A stretch of DNA of 64,000 nt, from assembly GCF_001046635.1 (NCBI RefSeq), contig NZ_KQ130454.1, positions 627,501-691,500 of the forward strand. The letters are read 5' to 3'. Positions 62,438 to 64,000 of the stretch are shown piece after piece. Origin of the DNA: Novosphingobium barchaimii LL02. Its GTDB lineage: Bacteria > Pseudomonadota > Alphaproteobacteria > Sphingomonadales > Sphingomonadaceae. The stretch's first letter is position 1. Each line of letters starts with the position of its first letter. A program made the position numbers and the translations under genes. The notes under the pieces were generated by a model. It made no database searches, was not told the origin of the DNA, and was given only the letters and a program-made list of their open reading frames with translations.

Positions 62438-63346
62438 TTAAGCCGAAACGCGCAGTATCTTCGAACAGAATGCGCAATCGACCGGGATCGTCCCATCCTC
62501 ATCGCGCATCTCGGCGCGCTGGTCTTCCGGGAAACTCGACAGGATCGACCGGTAATGCTCCACGCTGCAACGGCATCCCCGCTCGAGCGGCTCAAGCGGG
62601 TCAACCCGTACTTCCTCTTCCTCATGGAACAGCCGCCACAGCAGTTGCTCAAGGTTGAGCACGGGATCGACCAGCTCGGCTTCCTGAACGCTGCCGGCCA
62701 TGACCGAAACGTGCTCCCAGTCCCGGTAGTCTTCCTTTGCGTGAAGCCGTTCCCGGCCTTCTTCACCCTCGGGCAGGTGCTGCACCAGCAGGCCGCCTGC
62801 GGTACAGCGCAGTCCATTGGAGCGGACTGCAACCCGCAGTAGGGTAGGGACCTGCTCGGACTGCGCGAAGTAGTTCTCGCAGGCATGGGCAAGCGAAGTG
62901 CCCTCCAGCGGCACCACGCCCTGATAGCGTTCATTGCTGACGGCGAGGTCGAAGGTGATCGCCAGGTAGCCGGTGCCGAAGATCGCCTCGAGCGAGCAAT
63001 CCTCCTCAAGCGCACCGACCTTGTCGGGATCATGGCGCAGGTAGCCGCGAATTTCTCCGCCGCGATAGTCGCAGACCAGAAGATCCACCGCACCGCCTTC
63101 GGCCTGCGCCTGGAAGGTAAGCTGCGCGCCGTCCTCCTTGAGCAGCGAGCCCATCAGCGCGGTAAGCACCAGCGCCTCCGCCAGCACATGCTTGACCGCC
63201 TTGGGATAGTCATGCGCCGACAGCACCGTCTCCAGCACCGGACCGAGCCGCACAACGCGGCCACGGACGTGACGTGCGGGCACGGTGAAGGCCAGTACCC
63301 GGTCGAAGCCGGTGTCGTCGCGGCGTAGCAGATCGTCCTCGGTCAC
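62438..63346 (-). CDS. hslO: Redox-regulated chaperone Hsp33
   Basis: 302 residues. It holds unfolding proteins during oxidative stress when its zinc is released. The four zinc cysteines are Cys258 and Cys260 ([10 protein letters not shown]) and Cys291 and Cys294 ([10 protein letters not shown]), in the CxC...CxxC pattern. The GTG at 63346 overlaps the argF stop (GTGA), so it is co-translated with argF, an order seen in other alphaproteobacteria. Confidence 0.95.
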   Translation of the reverse strand: MTEDDLLRRDDTGFDRVLAFTVPARHVRGRVVRLGPVLETVLSAHDYPKAVKHVLAEALVLTALMGSLLKEDGAQLTFQAQAEGGAVDLLVCDYRGGEIRGYLRHDPDKVGALEEDCSLEAIFGTGYLAITFDLAVSNERYQGVVPLEGTSLAHACENYFAQSEQVPTLLRVAVRSNGLRCTAGGLLVQHLPEGEEGRERLHAKEDYRDWEHVSVMAGSVQEAELVDPVLNLEQLLWRLFHEEEEVRVDPLEPLERGCRCSVEHYRSILSSFPEDQRAEMRDEDGTIPVDCAFCSKILRVSA

Positions 63347-64000
63347 AGCTTGCCGAGTGCCCAGAGCAGCACCGACTTCTGGGCGTGCAGGCGGTTCTCG
63401 GCCTCGTCCCAGACAGCCGACTGCGGACCGTCCATGACCTCATCGGTCACTTCCTCGTTCCGGTGTGCGGGCAGGCAGTGAAGGAACATCGCAGCGGGAT
63501 CCGCCGCTGCCATCAGAGCACTGTTGACCTGATAGGGCTGCATCGCCGCAACGTGCGCGTCGCCGCCTGCCTGGCCCATGGAAACCCAGGTGTCCGTGAC
63601 GACAACCTGCGCTCCCGCCACTGCTTGGCGTGCATCCTGCGTCAGGATCACCTCGCCGCCGGCTGCGCGTGCACGGGCGACGAAACCAGCATCCGGCTCG
63701 TAACCCGCAGGACCGCCGATGCGGATCGTGAACTTCATCAGGCCGGCCGCCTCGATCAGGGAATTGGCGACGTTGTTGCCATCGCCCAGCCACGCCAGCT
63801 GCAACCCCGGCAACGCGAAACCGCGCTCCACCACGGTCAGCAGGTCGGCCACGATCTGGCACGGGTGCGACAGATCGGTCAGGCCGTTGATCACCGGAAC
63901 CTCGGCATAATGGGCCAGTTCCTCGATCTTGGCGTGATCGTCGGTGCGAATCATGATTGCATCGACCATGCGGCTGAGCACGCGCGCGGTATCGGCGATG
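63343..64000 (-). CDS. argF: Ornithine carbamoyltransferase, C-terminal part (runs off window)
   Basis: About 218 residues of the C-terminal part; the N-terminus with the carbamoyl-phosphate site lies beyond the window edge. [39 protein letters not shown] and [17 protein letters not shown] identify it; the last motif has the ornithine-binding HCLPA. It makes citrulline in arginine synthesis. Its stop overlaps the hslO start. Confidence 0.95.
   Translation of the reverse strand, partial: IADTARVLSRMVDAIMIRTDDHAKIEELAHYAEVPVINGLTDLSHPCQIVADLLTVVERGFALPGLQLAWLGDGNNVANSLIEAAGLMKFTIRIGGPAGYEPDAGFVARARAAGGEVILTQDARQAVAGAQVVVTDTWVSMGQAGGDAHVAAMQPYQVNSALMAAADPAAMFLHCLPAHRNEEVTDEVMDGPQSAVWDEAENRLHAQKSVLLWALGKL

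Overview
The window is a high-GC chromosomal segment of an alphaproteobacterium, almost certainly a sphingomonad (Sphingomonadales, Novosphingobium-like). The evidence is a bacterial serine palmitoyltransferase with its own acyl carrier protein, a DivK-type receiver, GapR (DUF2312), the alphaproteobacterial DksA form that lacks the zinc cysteines, a PEP-CTERM protein, and a sphingomonad-type gene transfer agent (GTA) cluster. The genus is an inference. No rRNA, tRNA, CRISPR array or integrase was seen.

Layout. 1-7 kb: a secreted protein fragment, a DMT exporter, aconitase A, a Ser/Thr-rich PEP-CTERM protein and ruvAB. 7-19 kb: FtsK with a coupled secreted protein, a ThiE-like protein, YggS, pyruvate kinase, a Gdx/SugE exporter with a possible guanidine-II riboswitch, GapR, a CPBP protease, YbjQ, YebC-RuvC (unlinked to ruvAB) and a KefC-type antiporter. 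19-25 kb: a GIY-YIG nuclease gene framed by inverted hairpin repeats, a thioesterase/oligopeptidase pair, aminopeptidase P and a cupin. 25-34 kb: an EF-hand protein with an OmpR-type two-component system, a DUF853 ATPase, fused PabB-PabC, an aminotransferase, a pseudouridine synthase and ArfB. 34-44 kb: lipoproteins, PilZ, DksA, a minus-strand operon joined by overlapping stop/start codons (DUF3572-HAD-RidA-GDPD-FemAB-like), then DivK and the sphingolipid-initiating ACP-SPT pair.

45.7-59.9 kb is a colinear GTA/HK97-type cluster: packaging, portal, protease, capsid, connectors, tail tube, chaperones, tape measure, distal tail, hub, NlpC/P60 peptidase and baseplate. It has no integrase, repressor or replication genes and the same base composition as its surroundings, so it looks like a vertically inherited GTA and not a prophage. 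It starts at a near-consensus promoter with a LexA-like direct repeat. Its gp12 equivalent is fused to a large extra N-terminal module. 60-64 kb: an OmpA-family porin, two strong terminators, QueC, a secreted protein, Hsp33 and the 3' part of argF.

Several families of short palindromic repeats sit between genes, mostly as inverted pairs. The most notable pair encloses the GIY-YIG gene exactly and supplies its stop codon, which suggests a REP-like repeat mobilised by a nuclease.
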